NCBI GenBank assembly: GCA_001875255.1
Contig: MJAN01000005.1
Span: 124,001 to 188,000, forward strand
Length of the DNA stretch: 64,000 nucleotides
DNA from: Candidatus Sabulitectum silens
GTDB taxonomy: Bacteria; Fermentibacterota; Fermentibacteria; Fermentibacterales; JCC-6
Direction: 5' to 3'
Numbering within the stretch: the first letter of the stretch is position 1; every line of letters starts with the position of its first letter. Positions 48,241-63,012 of the stretch are shown here, one piece after another. The notes beneath the pieces were generated by a model. It did not search any database, was not told where the DNA came from, and saw only the letters and a program-made list of their open reading frames with translations. The position numbers and the translations under genes were made by a program.

Positions 48241-48996
48241 TTCGAAATTACCTCCCTGGCAAGACTCATGTAGCTTTTCGCCCCGGAGGAATAGGCGTCA
48301 TAGAGGATCACCGGCATGCCGAAACTGGGAGCCTCGCTCAGGCGGACATTCCTGGGGATCCTCGTGGTAAAAAGAAGACCTCCGAGATGCTGGTCGGCTT
48401 CTTCCTCCACCTCCCTGCTCAGCTTGAGACGCCTGTCGTACATGGTAAGGACCACGCCGAATATCTCAAGGGATCTGTTCCAGTGGGCTTTTTATTCTTT
48501 TTATTGTATCGATAAGATGGGACAAGCCCTCAAGGGCATAGTATTCACTTTGAACGGTTAGGACCACGCCGTCGGCTGCAACCAGGGCGTTCACGGTGAG
48601 AAGCCCCAGGGACGGGGGGCAGTCGATCAGTACATAGTCGTACCTTGAGAGATCCGAAGCGGTAAGGGCCTTCGCAAGGTAGAACTCTCTGTCCTCCTCC
48701 GAGGCCAGTTCTATCTCGGTGCCGGCAAGATGTCTTGATCCTCTGATGAGATGAAGACCCTCTATGTCTGTTTTCGCAACGCAAAGCTCGAATGGCTCCT
48801 CACCGGCAAGGTAGGAGTGTATTCCCCTTACATCGGCCTCCCTGCATCCCAGGCCACTGGTTGCGTTGGCCTGGGGGTCGAGGTCTATCACAAGCACGTC
48901 TTTGTCGTGAACAGCCAGGCTCGCGCCGAGGTTGATAACTGTGGTGGTTTTGCCAACGCCGCCCTTCTGATTGGCCACGGCAAGGATTCTTGTCAT
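48237..48996 (-). CDS. parA: chromosome partition ATPase ParA, frameshifted
   Basis: Walker-type ATPase partner of ParB. 'VANQKGGVGKTTTVINLGASLA' (deviant Walker A), 'VLVIDLDPQANATSGLG' and 'YDYVLIDCPPSLG' are all present. About 253 residues. Breaks near 48490 in an A-rich tract, after which 'GVVLTMYDRR' and 'IPRNVRLSEAPSFGMP' continue. Start ATG 48996; upstream in-frame bases lack support. Confidence 0.93.
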
Positions 48997-49119
48997 TCGG
49001 TACACCTTTCTCTGCTGTTTACCGGGAATGCGAATACTGCAGTATAAATCCTTTGCGGTCAAGCGGGGGCGAGGGAAGGGGGGTTGAAACCCCAATCTCC
49101 ACCGGATGGGCCACCCTGG

Positions 49120-49617
49120 TCAGTAGAAGGGAATCCCCCGGGAAACCGAATCAACCATGAGCAACATATCCTCCGGGCTCTTCACCCCGCGGGAGGTGAA
49201 GACCGTCCCCCGGGGGAAGGGTCCCGCGTCCTCGATCCTTCCATTTATTATCTTCGCACCGATGGAGCATTCCCTGGCGGCGGTCTCAAGGAAGGCGCAC
49301 CTCTTCCTTCTGGGCTCGACCATGGTCACACTGAACCCGAGAAGGGCAAGAATGAAACCGGGAAACCCGGCTCCTGTGCCAATATCCACTACGTTTTCAC
49401 CCTGAATGAAGGGACCGAAGGCAACCGACTCGAGAAGGTGTCTCTCCCACAGCCTGCCCCCCTCACCGGGACCGATGAGGTTCATCCTTTTGGAACTGAG
49501 GCTGAGAAGCTCAAGAAAGGTCCGCGCCCCGGTGTAGAAGCCCGGGGGAATACTTACCCCTAGCTGCATACAGCAGGATGAGACCCATTCCTCCGACCTA
49601 TGTTCCACGTGGAACAT
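49120..49617 (-). CDS. rsmG: 16S rRNA (guanine527-N7)-methyltransferase RsmG
   Basis: Methylates G527 of 16S rRNA. 165 residues, N-terminus Met-Phe-His-Val-Glu-His, SAM site 'VVDIGTGAGFPGFILAL', and 'VEPRRKRCAFLETAA'. Shorter than the usual 200 or more residues; a frameshift near 49135 may have trimmed the C-terminus, since downstream frames continue briefly. Its start lies inside the parS palindrome and overlaps mnmG by 20 bases. Confidence 0.85.
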   Translation of the reverse strand: MFHVEHRSEEWVSSCCMQLGVSIPPGFYTGARTFLELLSLSSKRMNLIGPGEGGRLWERHLLESVAFGPFIQGENVVDIGTGAGFPGFILALLGFSVTMVEPRRKRCAFLETAARECSIGAKIINGRIEDAGPFPRGTVFTSRGVKSPEDMLLMVDSVSRGIPFY

Positions 49618-51401
49618 CCCGTTTCATCAGGTAGAGCATCAGGGCCTCCATGTCCGATCTTCTCACGGCGGGGATCCCCCCGGCCTCCCCCATGGTTGCC
49701 GGTCTTTTTCCGTTAAGGGCCTCCACCGCCTCTGTGCTCAGTGAACTCACAAGGGAAAAGTCTGATATTGCTTCCAGGGAAACATCATTGTACCTGGAAA
49801 GGGCGTGCTGCCTTCGTTCTGCCCTGGCGATATAGCCCTTGTATTTCATGTCAAGGATTGCCGATCGAAGGAGGGCCATATCTCTGTCCGACGAAATACC
49901 AAGAATTGGGGCCAGGTTTTCCGCACCTGTACCGGGCCTTCTTGACAGCTCAGCAGCGGAACTCTCCCCGTGACGGGTTTTCTCCATGGTGACCTTGAGC
50001 TGTTCGCATTCCCGTTCCCTCCCGCTGAAGAACCGTCTGTCAGCTCCACTCAGTGTACCCAGGGCCTCTCCAAGCCTCCATATGCGGCGGTCGGCGTTGT
50101 CCAGTCTCAGGTGAAGCCGGTTTTCCGATCTGCTGGAAAACAAGCGATAGGGTTCCTCGACCCCTGTAGAGACAAGGTCGTCTACCATGACCCCGAGGTA
50201 GCTTTCCATCCGGTCCGGCTGAGCCTCGGACAGCCCCATGGCCCTTCGGGCTGCGTTAGCGCCTGCCAGAAGCCCGGTTGCAGCGGCCTCTTCGTATCCC
50301 GATGTCCCCAGTATCTGTCCGGCGACATACACATTTTCCGTTTTCTTCAACCTCAGGGTGCCGGTGAACTCACTGGTGTCAAAGCATGTGTACTCAACTG
50401 AATACCCGTAGGCGGCAATTTCCGCATTCCGGAAGCCCGGCAGGGACCTTACCACCCTGTCCTGTATCTCCTGGGGAAGACTTGTTGACAGGCCGTTGAG
50501 ATACATGATCCTTGAGGACCTTCCCAAGGGCTCCAGATGGAGCGGATGCCCTGTTCTTTCCGGGAATTTCGTTACCTTGTCCTCAAAACTGGGACAGTAT
50601 CGCGGGCCCTTCCCGGTTATCCTTCCGGAGTACAATGGGGAATGCCTGAGGCTTTCCTTCACTATCCCTTCGGTGACGGGGGTTGTTCTGGTTACCCAGC
50701 ATTTCTCTGTGTTCTCCACGGGGACCCCGGAACGGAGACTGAAGGAGAACCGCATTTCAGAAGGCTTCTGTTCCTCAAGTATCGAGGTGTCGACGGACCT
50801 TCTCACTATCCTCGGGGATGTTCCCGTTTTGAATCGTTTCACGTGGAACATTCTTCTGCGAATATCCTTTTCAAGGGCATCGGCGCTTATGTCTCCCCTT
50901 CTTCCGCCGGGCCAGCTTTCCTCTCCCCTGTGCAGAATTCCACCCAGGAAGGTTCCCGTGGCCAGAACAAAACCTTCTGCCAGGATTTCCCTTCCGCTCT
51001 TAAGCCTGACCCCTGTTATCCTTTCGGTGGGGCCGGTAAGGGACAGCGCCGTGTCCTCCACGACGGACACCCCGGCGGACAGAAGCTGCTTTCTCTGTTC
51101 CCTGGAATACTCCTGTACATCGGTCTGCACCCTGGGGCCCCATACCGCCGGACCCTTTTTCATGTTCAGCATTCTGAACTGCAGGGTCGTCCTGTCGGCG
51201 CTGATGGCGGTTACTCCACCCATGGCGTCAATTTCCCTTACCAGGGTTCCCTTGGCTATCCCTCCAAGGGACGGGTTACATGACATCAGGGCAATCCGCG
51301 AGGCAACTGGAGTTATCAGGGTTACACTGGCGCCTATGGATGCCGCGGCAACCGCGGCCTCCACCCTGCGTGGCCTCCCCTATTACAACTATCCTCTTCA
51401 T
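49598..51401 (-). CDS. mnmG: tRNA uridine-5-carboxymethylaminomethyl modification enzyme MnmG, frameshifted
   Basis: FAD protein that, with MnmE, modifies wobble U34 of tRNA. Start ATG 51401 overlaps the mnmE stop (ATGA). The N-terminal FAD motif is split: near 51378 and 51366 single G are missing, between Val-Val-Ile-Gly and Gly-Gly-His-Ala-Gly. The rest is intact: 'MSCNPSLGGIAKGTLVREIDAMGG', 'CPSFEDKVTKF', and the C-terminal 'GYEEAAATGLLAGANAARR'. About 600 residues. A parS-like site lies inside (Met-Phe-His-Val-Lys-Arg). Confidence 0.93.
49601..49616. promoter_or_regulatory. parS site, mnmG/rsmG overlap
   Basis: Perfect 16-base palindrome TGTTCCACGTGGAACA. It matches the general parS form TGTTNCACGTGNAACA and lies in the 20-base overlap of mnmG and rsmG, near parAB and the origin. 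ParB binding site by sequence; not tested. Confidence 0.85.
50835..50850. promoter_or_regulatory. second parS-like site, inside mnmG
   Basis: CGTTTCACGTGGAACA, with one arm end changed (C for T) and one internal mismatch between arms. The CACGTG core and GTT/AAC flanks are kept. About 1.2 kb from the first parS. Confidence 0.7.
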
Positions 51402-52597
51402 TTTCCCACGCAGAAAACATCCAGGGCACGTTCCACCGCAAGGCTGCCCCGTTCCTTCGCGTTAAGCTCATCTGTGGCCATGGCTATAATTTCCGCGGCA
51501 AGAGCCAGATCATTCCCCTCCCATGCAGCCAGGGCCTGCTTAAGAAGATCAGCAGCCTTCCACAGTCGTCTGGCGGGGCTTCCCCCCTCGGAGGCGGTTA
51601 TGAACTCCTCTATTGCCCACAGGCCTTCACCCTGGATGGTGGAAAGCCTGCGCCACCCTGGAAGGGTGGAGTCCCCGGTCTTGTCGCTGAGGGATGCCAG
51701 CTTCATTGTGGGATGGTTCGATATGATCCCACCGGGTGGTTCTTTCATTTCCGGGTCAAGCCACAGGATTCTGTCACCGGTCCTTCTGGCGGCAATGGCT
51801 ATATCCAGGGCCATTCCGTCCAGCTCGTCACCTCCGGTGCCGGCGGTATCGCAGACCCGGACTGCCCTGCTCCTGATGATCACCGTTCTTTCAGCGCCGT
51901 CCCTTGTGGTTCCCGGTGTGTCGGAAACTATGGCAGCGGTTTCTCCGCAGAGGCGATTGAACAGAGTGGACTTTCCGGAGTTTACCGGGCCCATGATGAA
52001 TACCCTTGGAAGGACCTCTATCCTTCCGGTTGTCTCGGCGGCCTCCTCTGCTGTGCCTATTGCCTGCTTGAGGAGGTCCTCCATGGGAACTTCACCCTCT
52101 ATTCCATGCTCTTCCTCGAACTCTATCATTGCTTCTGTCCGCACCATGAGAAGATCAAGCCTGTCATTGAGGTCCTTTGCCCTGCCGGAGGATTCCAGGC
52201 TTCTGAACTGAGCGGACAGAGTCAACACGTCCATCTCTGTAAGCCTGCCGTTCAGCCAGGCCCTTCTGGTGAACTCACCGGGTTCTGCCTGTCTTGCCCC
52301 TGCCTCTATCAGACGATTGAGCACTGCGGATGGGGTTCCCGGTGAGCCGTGGCACATAAGGTCAACCATTTCCTCACCGGTATAGCTTCGTCCCACTGGC
52401 CAGGATATTGCCACGAGACGGTCGATGCCGGCAAAATCCCCCACGGAGCGCCGCATACCACGAAGCCTTCCCTCGGGGAGCCCCATTAAGGATTCCACTA
52501 TCCGTGAGGCTCCCCTTCCGGAGAGCCTCACCAGTGATATTGCTGAAACGGCTTCAGGGGTGGCCTGTGCCGCTATGAGATCAGAACTGCTGTCCAT
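51398..52597 (-). CDS. mnmE: tRNA modification GTPase MnmE
   Basis: GTPase that works with MnmG on wobble U34. 399 residues, intact but shorter than the usual 450. G1 'GPVNSGKST', 'DTPGTTRDGAE' and 'DTAGT' are clear, and the C-terminal Cys-Val-Gly-Lys (catalytic CxGK) is present. The G4 Asn-Lys-x-Asp motif is not visible; the region reads Ser-Asp-Lys-Thr instead. Start ATG 52597, nine bases after the yidC stop. Confidence 0.92.
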   Translation of the reverse strand: MDSSSDLIAAQATPEAVSAISLVRLSGRGASRIVESLMGLPEGRLRGMRRSVGDFAGIDRLVAISWPVGRSYTGEEMVDLMCHGSPGTPSAVLNRLIEAGARQAEPGEFTRRAWLNGRLTEMDVLTLSAQFRSLESSGRAKDLNDRLDLLMVRTEAMIEFEEEHGIEGEVPMEDLLKQAIGTAEEAAETTGRIEVLPRVFIMGPVNSGKSTLFNRLCGETAAIVSDTPGTTRDGAERTVIIRSRAVRVCDTAGTGGDELDGMALDIAIAARRTGDRILWLDPEMKEPPGGIISNHPTMKLASLSDKTGDSTLPGWRRLSTIQGEGLWAIEEFITASEGGSPARRLWKAADLLKQALAAWEGNDLALAAEIIAMATDELNAKERGSLAVERALDVFCVGK

Positions 52598-52605
52598 TCA
52601 TGGTC

Positions 52606-54189
52606 CTATTCATCCACCAGTTTCTTCTTTATCAGTTCCTGGTGTATGAGGGTGAGCACATTGAAGACCAGCCAGTAGAGAGTAAGACCGGAGGCGAATC
52701 TCATGAAGAGGAACATCATGAAGAATGGCATGAGATACATCATCATCTTCTGCTGCTGGGCCGCGGCCCCTGCTGAGCTGGACCCGGTGAGCTTCTGCTG
52801 AAGGAACATGAACACACCCAGCAGAAGAGCCATGAGGCCGATGCCCTCAAGGCCCATGACCTTTGTGCCAAAGGGGATCAGGATCTCCGGTCTGGAAAGA
52901 TCGTTTATCCATAGAATGAATCCCGCTCCCCTGAGCTCGACCATGTTTGCAAGGACCCGGTACATCGCGAAGAACACAGGCATCTGAAGGAGCAGAGGAA
53001 GACATCCGCCAAGTGGGTTTACACCGCTTTCCTTGTACAGTTTCTGCATTTCCGTCTGCTGCTGCTTCGGATCCTTTGCGTACTTCTTCTGTATCTCCTG
53101 CATGGCGGGCTGAATCTTCTGCATCTTCTGCATGGAGACATAGCTCTTTGTGGTGAGTGGGGACAGCAGGAATTTGAGGGCAAAGGCCAGGATGATGATC
53201 CGAAGGCCCCAGTTGCCCACGAAGGAAAGGACCGAAGTAAGGAACAGGAAGATGAGCTTTCCGATCCACCTTATTATGGGCCAGCCGAAGTCTATCATAT
53301 CGCTCTGTGAACCGCCAAGATCACTGAGCAGCCCGTATGCCTTGGGGCCGGCAAAGACCCTCACGTTAGCATCGTCTATGGAGACCTCGGGAGAACCGCC
53401 CTCGCCGGGGGCTATGTATCCGTTTGCCCTCTGGCCGGAAGCCGGCATCAGTATTATGGCGAAGTACTGGCTTGTTGCCGCTGCCCAGGTTACGTTCCCT
53501 GTGGTTTCCAGCCCCTCTATCTTGTGTGAATCGGTGCTCTTGTGGCCGTTGGTGTACCAGGATGCCTTGAAGTAGCCCCGATCCGGGGCATTGGTCTCGG
53601 TAACCGGCAGGGTTCCCGCTGGAATTGCCGTATTCTCGTCGAGGCCGTTCTTCTGAAGGGAGAAACCATAATAGTTCCCGGTGAAGGTGAAGACCTTGCT
53701 GGAAGTTCCCGTTGTGAACACCAGCTGTACCGGTTCAGTTCCGGCCCATATGGTGTCCGGGCCTTCGTAGTTGAAGAGCACGGGCCCTCCGTCGGGCCGC
53801 TGTGAGACCAGCCAGGGTCTTTCAGACAGCTCCACCGGCTGGCCGATATCCTGATCGGGATAGTCCTCATACTGTTCGAGGGTCCAGGATGTAACCGAGC
53901 CTCCGGTTGTGGACAGGACCGCGGTGACCATTTCATTACCGCTGTCATCGGGTATGATGACCGTTATTGTCCTCTCCCGATAACTCTCCTGCTCATCCGG
54001 TTCAGTTGGGACATCCGCCTCTTCCGGCTGAACCTGCTCTGGCACGGTTTCCTGTTCCGGCGGAACACTTTCCATCACAGTCGGATCCTGTTGCCGGGGG
54101 CTCTGGCCCTTGCCGGAAATGAACCAGCTGACCAGGAGCACTCCCATCATAAGTATTGCCGCGATGAAAAGCCTGGATTGATCACTCAT
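52606..54189 (-). CDS. yidC: membrane protein insertase YidC
   Basis: Inserts proteins into the inner membrane alone or with SecYEG. 527 residues, intact. N-terminal helix (about 7-24), acidic Pro/Glu linker, a periplasmic P1 domain of about 260 residues, then the conserved core: '[32 protein letters not shown]', '[27 protein letters not shown]' and two C-terminal helices. Diderm-type because of P1. Confidence 0.95.
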   Translation of the reverse strand: MSDQSRLFIAAILMMGVLLVSWFISGKGQSPRQQDPTVMESVPPEQETVPEQVQPEEADVPTEPDEQESYRERTITVIIPDDSGNEMVTAVLSTTGGSVTSWTLEQYEDYPDQDIGQPVELSERPWLVSQRPDGGPVLFNYEGPDTIWAGTEPVQLVFTTGTSSKVFTFTGNYYGFSLQKNGLDENTAIPAGTLPVTETNAPDRGYFKASWYTNGHKSTDSHKIEGLETTGNVTWAAATSQYFAIILMPASGQRANGYIAPGEGGSPEVSIDDANVRVFAGPKAYGLLSDLGGSQSDMIDFGWPIIRWIGKLIFLFLTSVLSFVGNWGLRIIILAFALKFLLSPLTTKSYVSMQKMQKIQPAMQEIQKKYAKDPKQQQTEMQKLYKESGVNPLGGCLPLLLQMPVFFAMYRVLANMVELRGAGFILWINDLSRPEILIPFGTKVMGLEGIGLMALLLGVFMFLQQKLTGSSSAGAAAQQQKMMMYLMPFFMMFLFMRFASGLTLYWLVFNVLTLIHQELIKKKLVDE

Positions 54190-54409
54190 TATTCTTTACC
54201 TCCGGAACAGGGTCATATCCCCCTTTGTGCCAGGGATGACATCTTGAAATTCTCTTCACGGCCAGTACGGTTCCCTTGAATGCACCATGCTTCTGCAGGG
54301 CCTCAATGGCATATGTACTGCATGTGGGCGTGTATATGCAGCTGGGGGGAATGAACGGGGAAATGGCTTTCCTGTAGACCTTTATCAGGAAGATGATTAT
54401 TCCCTTAAT
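54182..54409 (-). CDS. yidD: membrane protein insertion efficiency factor YidD
   Basis: About 75 residues. '[31 protein letters not shown]' and '[16 protein letters not shown]' are the family signature. Located between rnpA and yidC in the normal order, overlapping yidC by eight bases. No ATG/GTG/TTG is in frame at the expected start; the frame opens at ATT 54409 inside the rnpA end, so either a rare start or a base error is present. Confidence 0.8.
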   Translation of the reverse strand: MKGIIIFLIKVYRKAISPFIPPSCIYTPTCSTYAIEALQKHGAFKGTVLAVKRISRCHPWHKGGYDPVPEVKNNE

Positions 54410-54749
54410 TTACTGCCTCCATGGAGTTTACCATTTCCGTAAGCCTGTTCATGTCCTCCAGCATTTCCTCCCAGCCAATGCTCTCCAGCCTCCTGACCGG
54501 GAAGACCACGGCGTCGTATCCCACAAGTGTGTCCTTTTCCACCGAGTATTGCCTGAGCCGTCTTTTGAACAGATTCCTTCTAACCGCATTTCCCGTTTTC
54601 GCCGATACAGAAAACCCCAGGCGAATCTGGCCCAGGGAATTCTTTAAGTATCTTGCTTTCAGTACGTTACCCCTGAAATACTTTCCCTGTCTTAAGAGTT
54701 TCCTGAACTGCCAGCTTTTTCTGACCCTCTTTAAGACACGCCTTTTCAA
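54405..54749 (-). CDS. rnpA: ribonuclease P protein component
   Basis: Protein part of RNase P, which trims tRNA 5' ends. 114 residues, TTG start. Basic N-terminus and the motif '[25 protein letters not shown]'. Intact. Starts three bases after rpmH. Confidence 0.92.
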   Translation of the reverse strand: MKRRVLKRVRKSWQFRKLLRQGKYFRGNVLKARYLKNSLGQIRLGFSVSAKTGNAVRRNLFKRRLRQYSVEKDTLVGYDAVVFPVRRLESIGWEEMLEDMNRLTEMVNSMEAVN

Positions 54750-54751
54750 GG

Positions 54752-54886
54752 CTAAGGTACTAGACGCTTGCGCCCTTTGCGCCTTCTGGCATTCAGGACT
54801 TTTCTTCCGCCTTTTGTGGCCATTCTTGCCCTGAACCCGTGTCTTCTCTTCTTTGAGATGTTACTGGGCTGAAATGTTCTCTTCAT
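54752..54886 (-). CDS. rpmH: 50S ribosomal protein bL34
   Basis: 44 residues read from the minus strand. Met-Lys-Arg-Thr-Phe-Gln-Pro-Ser-Asn, then '[20 protein letters not shown]' and a basic end. Classic marker gene next to dnaA. Confidence 0.95.
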   Translation of the reverse strand: MKRTFQPSNISKKRRHGFRARMATKGGRKVLNARRRKGRKRLVP

Positions 54887-55136
54887 CTTATACTCCTGTA
54901 TCTGGCATCCGGTATTCAATACCGGCACCGTTACTTCATGTTCCTGCCGGAAGCGGAAAGTTATCTAAATTCGTCTCTGATGTCAAGTTCTGCCGGTGGG
55001 CTTGGCCGTGTTGTGAATATTTTTGCATTATTTGAGCTGCCTGTTTTTTTGGTTTACCTATGTGATTGTTCTTGAGTGCTTTCACGGCGGCGAACTTTTG
55101 CAGCCCCGGCTGATTATTTGATGCGGAGTATTTCCC
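54887..55136. other. rpmH-dnaA intergenic region
   Basis: 250 bases between the divergent rpmH and dnaA genes. Holds the rpmH promoter, a 17-base palindrome CCGGTATTCAATACCGG (54909-54925) in the rpmH leader, and weak DnaA-box-like sequences (TTATCTAAA, TGTGAATAT). No strong box cluster. dnaA promoter not clear. Confidence 0.55.
54958..54986 (-). promoter_or_regulatory. promoter of rpmH operon
   Basis: Minus strand: perfect TTGACA (54981-54986), 17 bases, TAACTT (54958-54963). Confidence 0.7.
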
Positions 55137-56486
55137 ATGAATTTTTCTCCAGAGGATGCCTTCGAGCTTTGCCTTGAGAGGGCTCGATCCCTTATGGGTT
55201 CGGAAAAATACAATTCCTGGCTTTCCAATGCCTCCTTCAGAGGTTTCGCCAACGGCGTTTTTACCATAGGCCTTGACTCGCAGATCCGTGTGAACTTCGT
55301 GTCTCTGAACTACAAGGACAAACTGGAAGAACTGCTTCGTGAGATATCGGGAGATCCCTCTGTCACAGCCGAGTTTACCCATCTTCCGGAAACCCTGTCC
55401 CTCGGAGGCTTTTCCTCCACTCCCAGGAACGATCTCTTTTCCAACTTTCTTCGGCCCGGATATGTATTTGAAAGGTTCGTTGAGGGTCCCAACAATCAGC
55501 TTGCCTACGCCACGGCATGTTCCGTTGCCTATGAGATGGGTCATTCCTCAACCAATCCCCTTTTCATTCATGGCGGTGTGGGCCTGGGAAAGACCCACCT
55601 GGTTCAGGCCATAGCCCATTATGTAAAGGATAATCAGCCGGGGAGGGTTTTCACCTATATATCCAGCGAAGAGTTCACCACCCGTTTCATCCGGGCCCTG
55701 GTCCCCTCCAGGAATCCCGACAAGAGCTCGGTGAGGGACATGGAAAAATTCAAGGATGCCCTGAGCAGCTGCCACTACCTCATAATGGACGACGTTCAGA
55801 ACCTGGCCGGTAAGGAAAGGACGCAGGACCTCTTCTTTCAGCTTTTCAATGAACTCTATCTTCAGGGCCGTCAGATCGTCCTCACCTCCGACAGGCCTCC
55901 CCACGAGATCGAACCACTGGAGGAGCGCCTGGTTTCCCGTTTCCAGTCCGGTATGGTGGTGGACATCAAACCGCCCATGCTTGAAACGAGGATAGCCATC
56001 CTCAATCAGAAGCTCCGTGACGAGAACATCCTTGTGGAAGACAAAGTGGTTTTCTACATCGCGGAAACGATCAAATCGAACGTAAGGCAGCTGGAAGGGG
56101 TGGTAAATCTCCTGGCGGCCACCCTTCGCATACAGAACCGTGAGCTGAACCTCGAGAATGTGAAGCTCATAGTCTCGGACTATCTGGGAGCCTCTGCCAG
56201 AAGGCTGAACCCCTCAACCATTACATCAGCGGTGGCGGCTTCTTTTGAGATCAATCCCGAATTTCTCAAGGGCAAGAAGAGGAAGAGGGAGATCCTGATT
56301 CCAAGGCAGGTTGCCATGTATCTCATCCGCGATCTCACAGACCTCCCCCTTGAGGAGGTTGGAGCTTTCTTTGACCGTGACCACTCCACTGTCCTCAATG
56401 CCGTGAGAAAAATAGACTCCATGATGGAAGCGGACAGTGCCTTCCGGAGAAGCATCCTTGATATACGGGAATCACTGCTGAACTGA
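55137..56486 (+). CDS. dnaA: chromosomal replication initiator protein DnaA
   Basis: Opens the origin. 449 residues, intact. Domain I (residues 1-80), AAA+ domain with Walker A 'GGVGLGKTHL' near residue 145 and Walker B 'LIMDDVQ', and domain IV with 'FFDRDHSTVLNAVRKID', the DnaA-box binding signature. Start ATG 55137. Placed between the two arms; DnaA-box-like 9-mers follow. Confidence 0.96.
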   Translation: MNFSPEDAFELCLERARSLMGSEKYNSWLSNASFRGFANGVFTIGLDSQIRVNFVSLNYKDKLEELLREISGDPSVTAEFTHLPETLSLGGFSSTPRNDLFSNFLRPGYVFERFVEGPNNQLAYATACSVAYEMGHSSTNPLFIHGGVGLGKTHLVQAIAHYVKDNQPGRVFTYISSEEFTTRFIRALVPSRNPDKSSVRDMEKFKDALSSCHYLIMDDVQNLAGKERTQDLFFQLFNELYLQGRQIVLTSDRPPHEIEPLEERLVSRFQSGMVVDIKPPMLETRIAILNQKLRDENILVEDKVVFYIAETIKSNVRQLEGVVNLLAATLRIQNRELNLENVKLIVSDYLGASARRLNPSTITSAVAASFEINPEFLKGKKRKREILIPRQVAMYLIRDLTDLPLEEVGAFFDRDHSTVLNAVRKIDSMMEADSAFRRSILDIRESLLN

Positions 56487-56492
56487 GTACTC

Positions 56493-56623
56493 TGTTGAAA
56501 ACCCTGTTGATATCTCCCGATCACGGAGCATTGTTGAAAACCCGGTTTTCGTTTGGAGGCTTTTCAACATTTTTCAACACCGCAAGTGCCCTAAACTCTC
56601 CTCATAAGGGTTACTTTTCCACA
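56493..56623 (+). other. candidate origin: DnaA-box-like 9-mers between dnaA and dnaN
   Basis: Within 131 bases: TGTTGAAAA at 56493-56501 and 56532-56540, TTTTCAACA at 56561-56569 and 56571-56579, and TTTTCCACA at 56615-56623. The first four form two inverted pairs of one 9-mer. This differs by one or two bases from the TTATCCACA box. An AT-rich tract with the repeat CTGTATTTTTTT (56647-56678) follows and could be the unwinding element. Confidence 0.65.
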
Positions 56624-56639
56624 GTGTATTAGGTATAAT
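56611..56639 (+). promoter_or_regulatory. dnaN promoter overlapping a DnaA-box-like site
   Basis: TTACTT (56611-56616), 17 bases, TATAAT (56634-56639). The -35 overlaps the TTTTCCACA at 56615-56623, so DnaA could affect it. Confidence 0.5.
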
Positions 56640-56698
56640 TACTAGTACTGTATTTTTTTCTTTCTGTATTTTTTTACCGAAGATGTGGAGGGCTTTCT

Positions 56699-57818
56699 AT
56701 GTTGAATCTTCTCGTTGATCACAAAACCCTGCTTATGGGTCTGAATACTGTGGCCTCGGCACTTCCACCCAAAACGAGCCTGCCATCCCTGTCCAATATC
56801 CTTCTGGAAACCGAAGGGGAGAAACTCCGTCTGGCCGCCACCGACCTCGACACAACTGTTGTATGCTGGATACCCGCAACCATCTCCTCCCAGGGCGCAA
56901 TAGCACTGCCCGGCAAGAAACTGCTGGAGATAGTCAGAACTGGATGGAACCGATGTAAGCATAAGCACAAGCGGTTCAAGAACTTCCATTAGTTGCGATA
57001 AAAGCTCCTTCACACTGCCGGGAAGCAGCCGGGACAGTTACCCCTCCCTTCCCTCGGCTGGAGCCGAGGAGAACAGGATCGAGCTGCCCCTTTCTGCCCT
57101 GAAGGAGGCCATCAAGAGAACCTCCTACGCAGTGGCCGGAGCCAGCGAGATAAGGGCATCTCTCACGGGCTCACTCTGGCAGTTCACCCCGGAAGGCCTC
57201 GTTATGGTGGCCACCGACGGCCACAGGCTCGCCCGGGTAAAGCTGCCGGCCCTGAACGCCGATTCTGAAATGGAAGCCATTATTGCGCCAAAGGCCCTCA
57301 ACCTCCTTCTTCGTCTCACCACCACGGAAACGGTCTCCATGTACTTCCAGGGTTCACAGATCAGCTTCCACGCCGACGAGACAAGCGTATACAGCAGGGT
57401 TATCGAGGGTCCCTATCCACCCTACGAGAAGGTCATTCCCTCCGGGAACAAGATCCAGCTCATGCTTAACCGCAGCGACCTTCTCGGAGCACTGAAAAGA
57501 ATGAGCATCATAGCAAACCCGGCAACCCACCAGATAATGTTCACAATCGAGCACAACAGGGTAATCCTTCAGGCGGAGAACACCGACGCCGGGGAAGCCA
57601 GGGAGGATATAGAAGCGGTCTACACGGATGATCCCCTCCAGATAGCCTTCAACGGAAATCTCGTCATGGATATTCTCAGAAGCATGGCCTCCGAGGATAT
57701 CCGCATCAGCATGCAGGACAGCTCAACTGCGGTAATTATCACCGAGGTAGAGCCGGAGGACGATTCCATGGACTATCTCACCCTGGTCATGCCCGTAAGG
57801 CTGCCGGACCCGTCCTGA
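56699..57818 (+). CDS. dnaN: DNA polymerase III beta sliding clamp, frameshifted
   Basis: Ring that tethers the polymerase. About 373 residues. ATG 56699 with GGAGGG six bases upstream. 'SLSNILLETEG', 'ATDLDTTV', 'VATDGHRLA' and the C-terminal 'LTLVMPVRL' are typical. One G is missing near 56943, after Glu-Ile-Val-Arg and before Glu-Leu-Asp-Gly. Confidence 0.94.
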
Positions 57819-58108
57819 AAAAATGAGAAGCCTTCGCAGCCTTGTCGAGGAACTTCTTGAAAACCTGGACCTCGACAGAATTCCCCCCGCCAGAAGGGGT
57901 CTGGCTTCCTGGAGGGAAATCGCAGGCGCAGAACTGGCAGAACTATGCGATCCACCTGTATTCCGGGGAGGCACACTTATGGTAAGGGCCCACAATCCCG
58001 GCGTGGCAATGGAATTGAAATATAGAAGCAGTGAAATAATCACTGCACTTAATAGTAAAGCGGGGGCCGAGGTATTCAGCTCCATCAGGGTTCTGCTAAG
58101 ACCCCCCT

Positions 58109-62558
<4,450 letters not shown>

Positions 62559-62562
<4 letters not shown>

Positions 62563-63012
62563 CGCCCCGGGATGACAACCTGGCCAGGAGGATCAGAGCG
62601 TGGCTCGGGGTAAAGACCCTGGGGGACATACCGTCCCCACCACCCGAGGTGGTCCCCCCGATGCTTCCCGATGTATCCCGGCTGGAGCTGAAGTCCGTTC
62701 CCAGGCTCCAGGGATCCCTGGAAAGGCTTCCCGTTGCGGGAGAACTGGGCGCCGCGGTTCCAGCCCTGGCATCCCTCATGTCCATCATGGACAGGAACGA
62801 GGCGGAGAAGATATACGATTTCCTCGGCTCCCTGTCCCTTCCTCCGGGCTACGACCCGGCCCTGGCCGATATCTGGTTCAACAGAGTCACGGCCTCAGGG
62901 TTTCACTGATGCCCCCGGCGGTAACGGGCTTTTTTCCATTTCGGAGATGCACACTGTGGAAGCCTTTGGCTTCACCCTGGAGGAAACCCTTTCCTGCTGG
63001 CTTAAAGCCTGA
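62559..63012 (+). CDS. hypothetical protein, 5' part of a broken gene
   Basis: GTG 62559 overlaps the gyrA TGA (GTGA). The frame runs to 62909 and, with a shift near 62900, on to 63012 ('NGLFSISEMHTVEAFGFTLEE'). Helical and Pro/Leu-rich. Probably continuous with the large open frame on its right. Not recognised. Confidence 0.5.

Noticed and set aside
50496..52211. 571-codon plus ORF antisense to mnmG and mnmE
   Set aside because: Frame shadow; Ser/Arg/Pro-rich, and both minus genes are certain.
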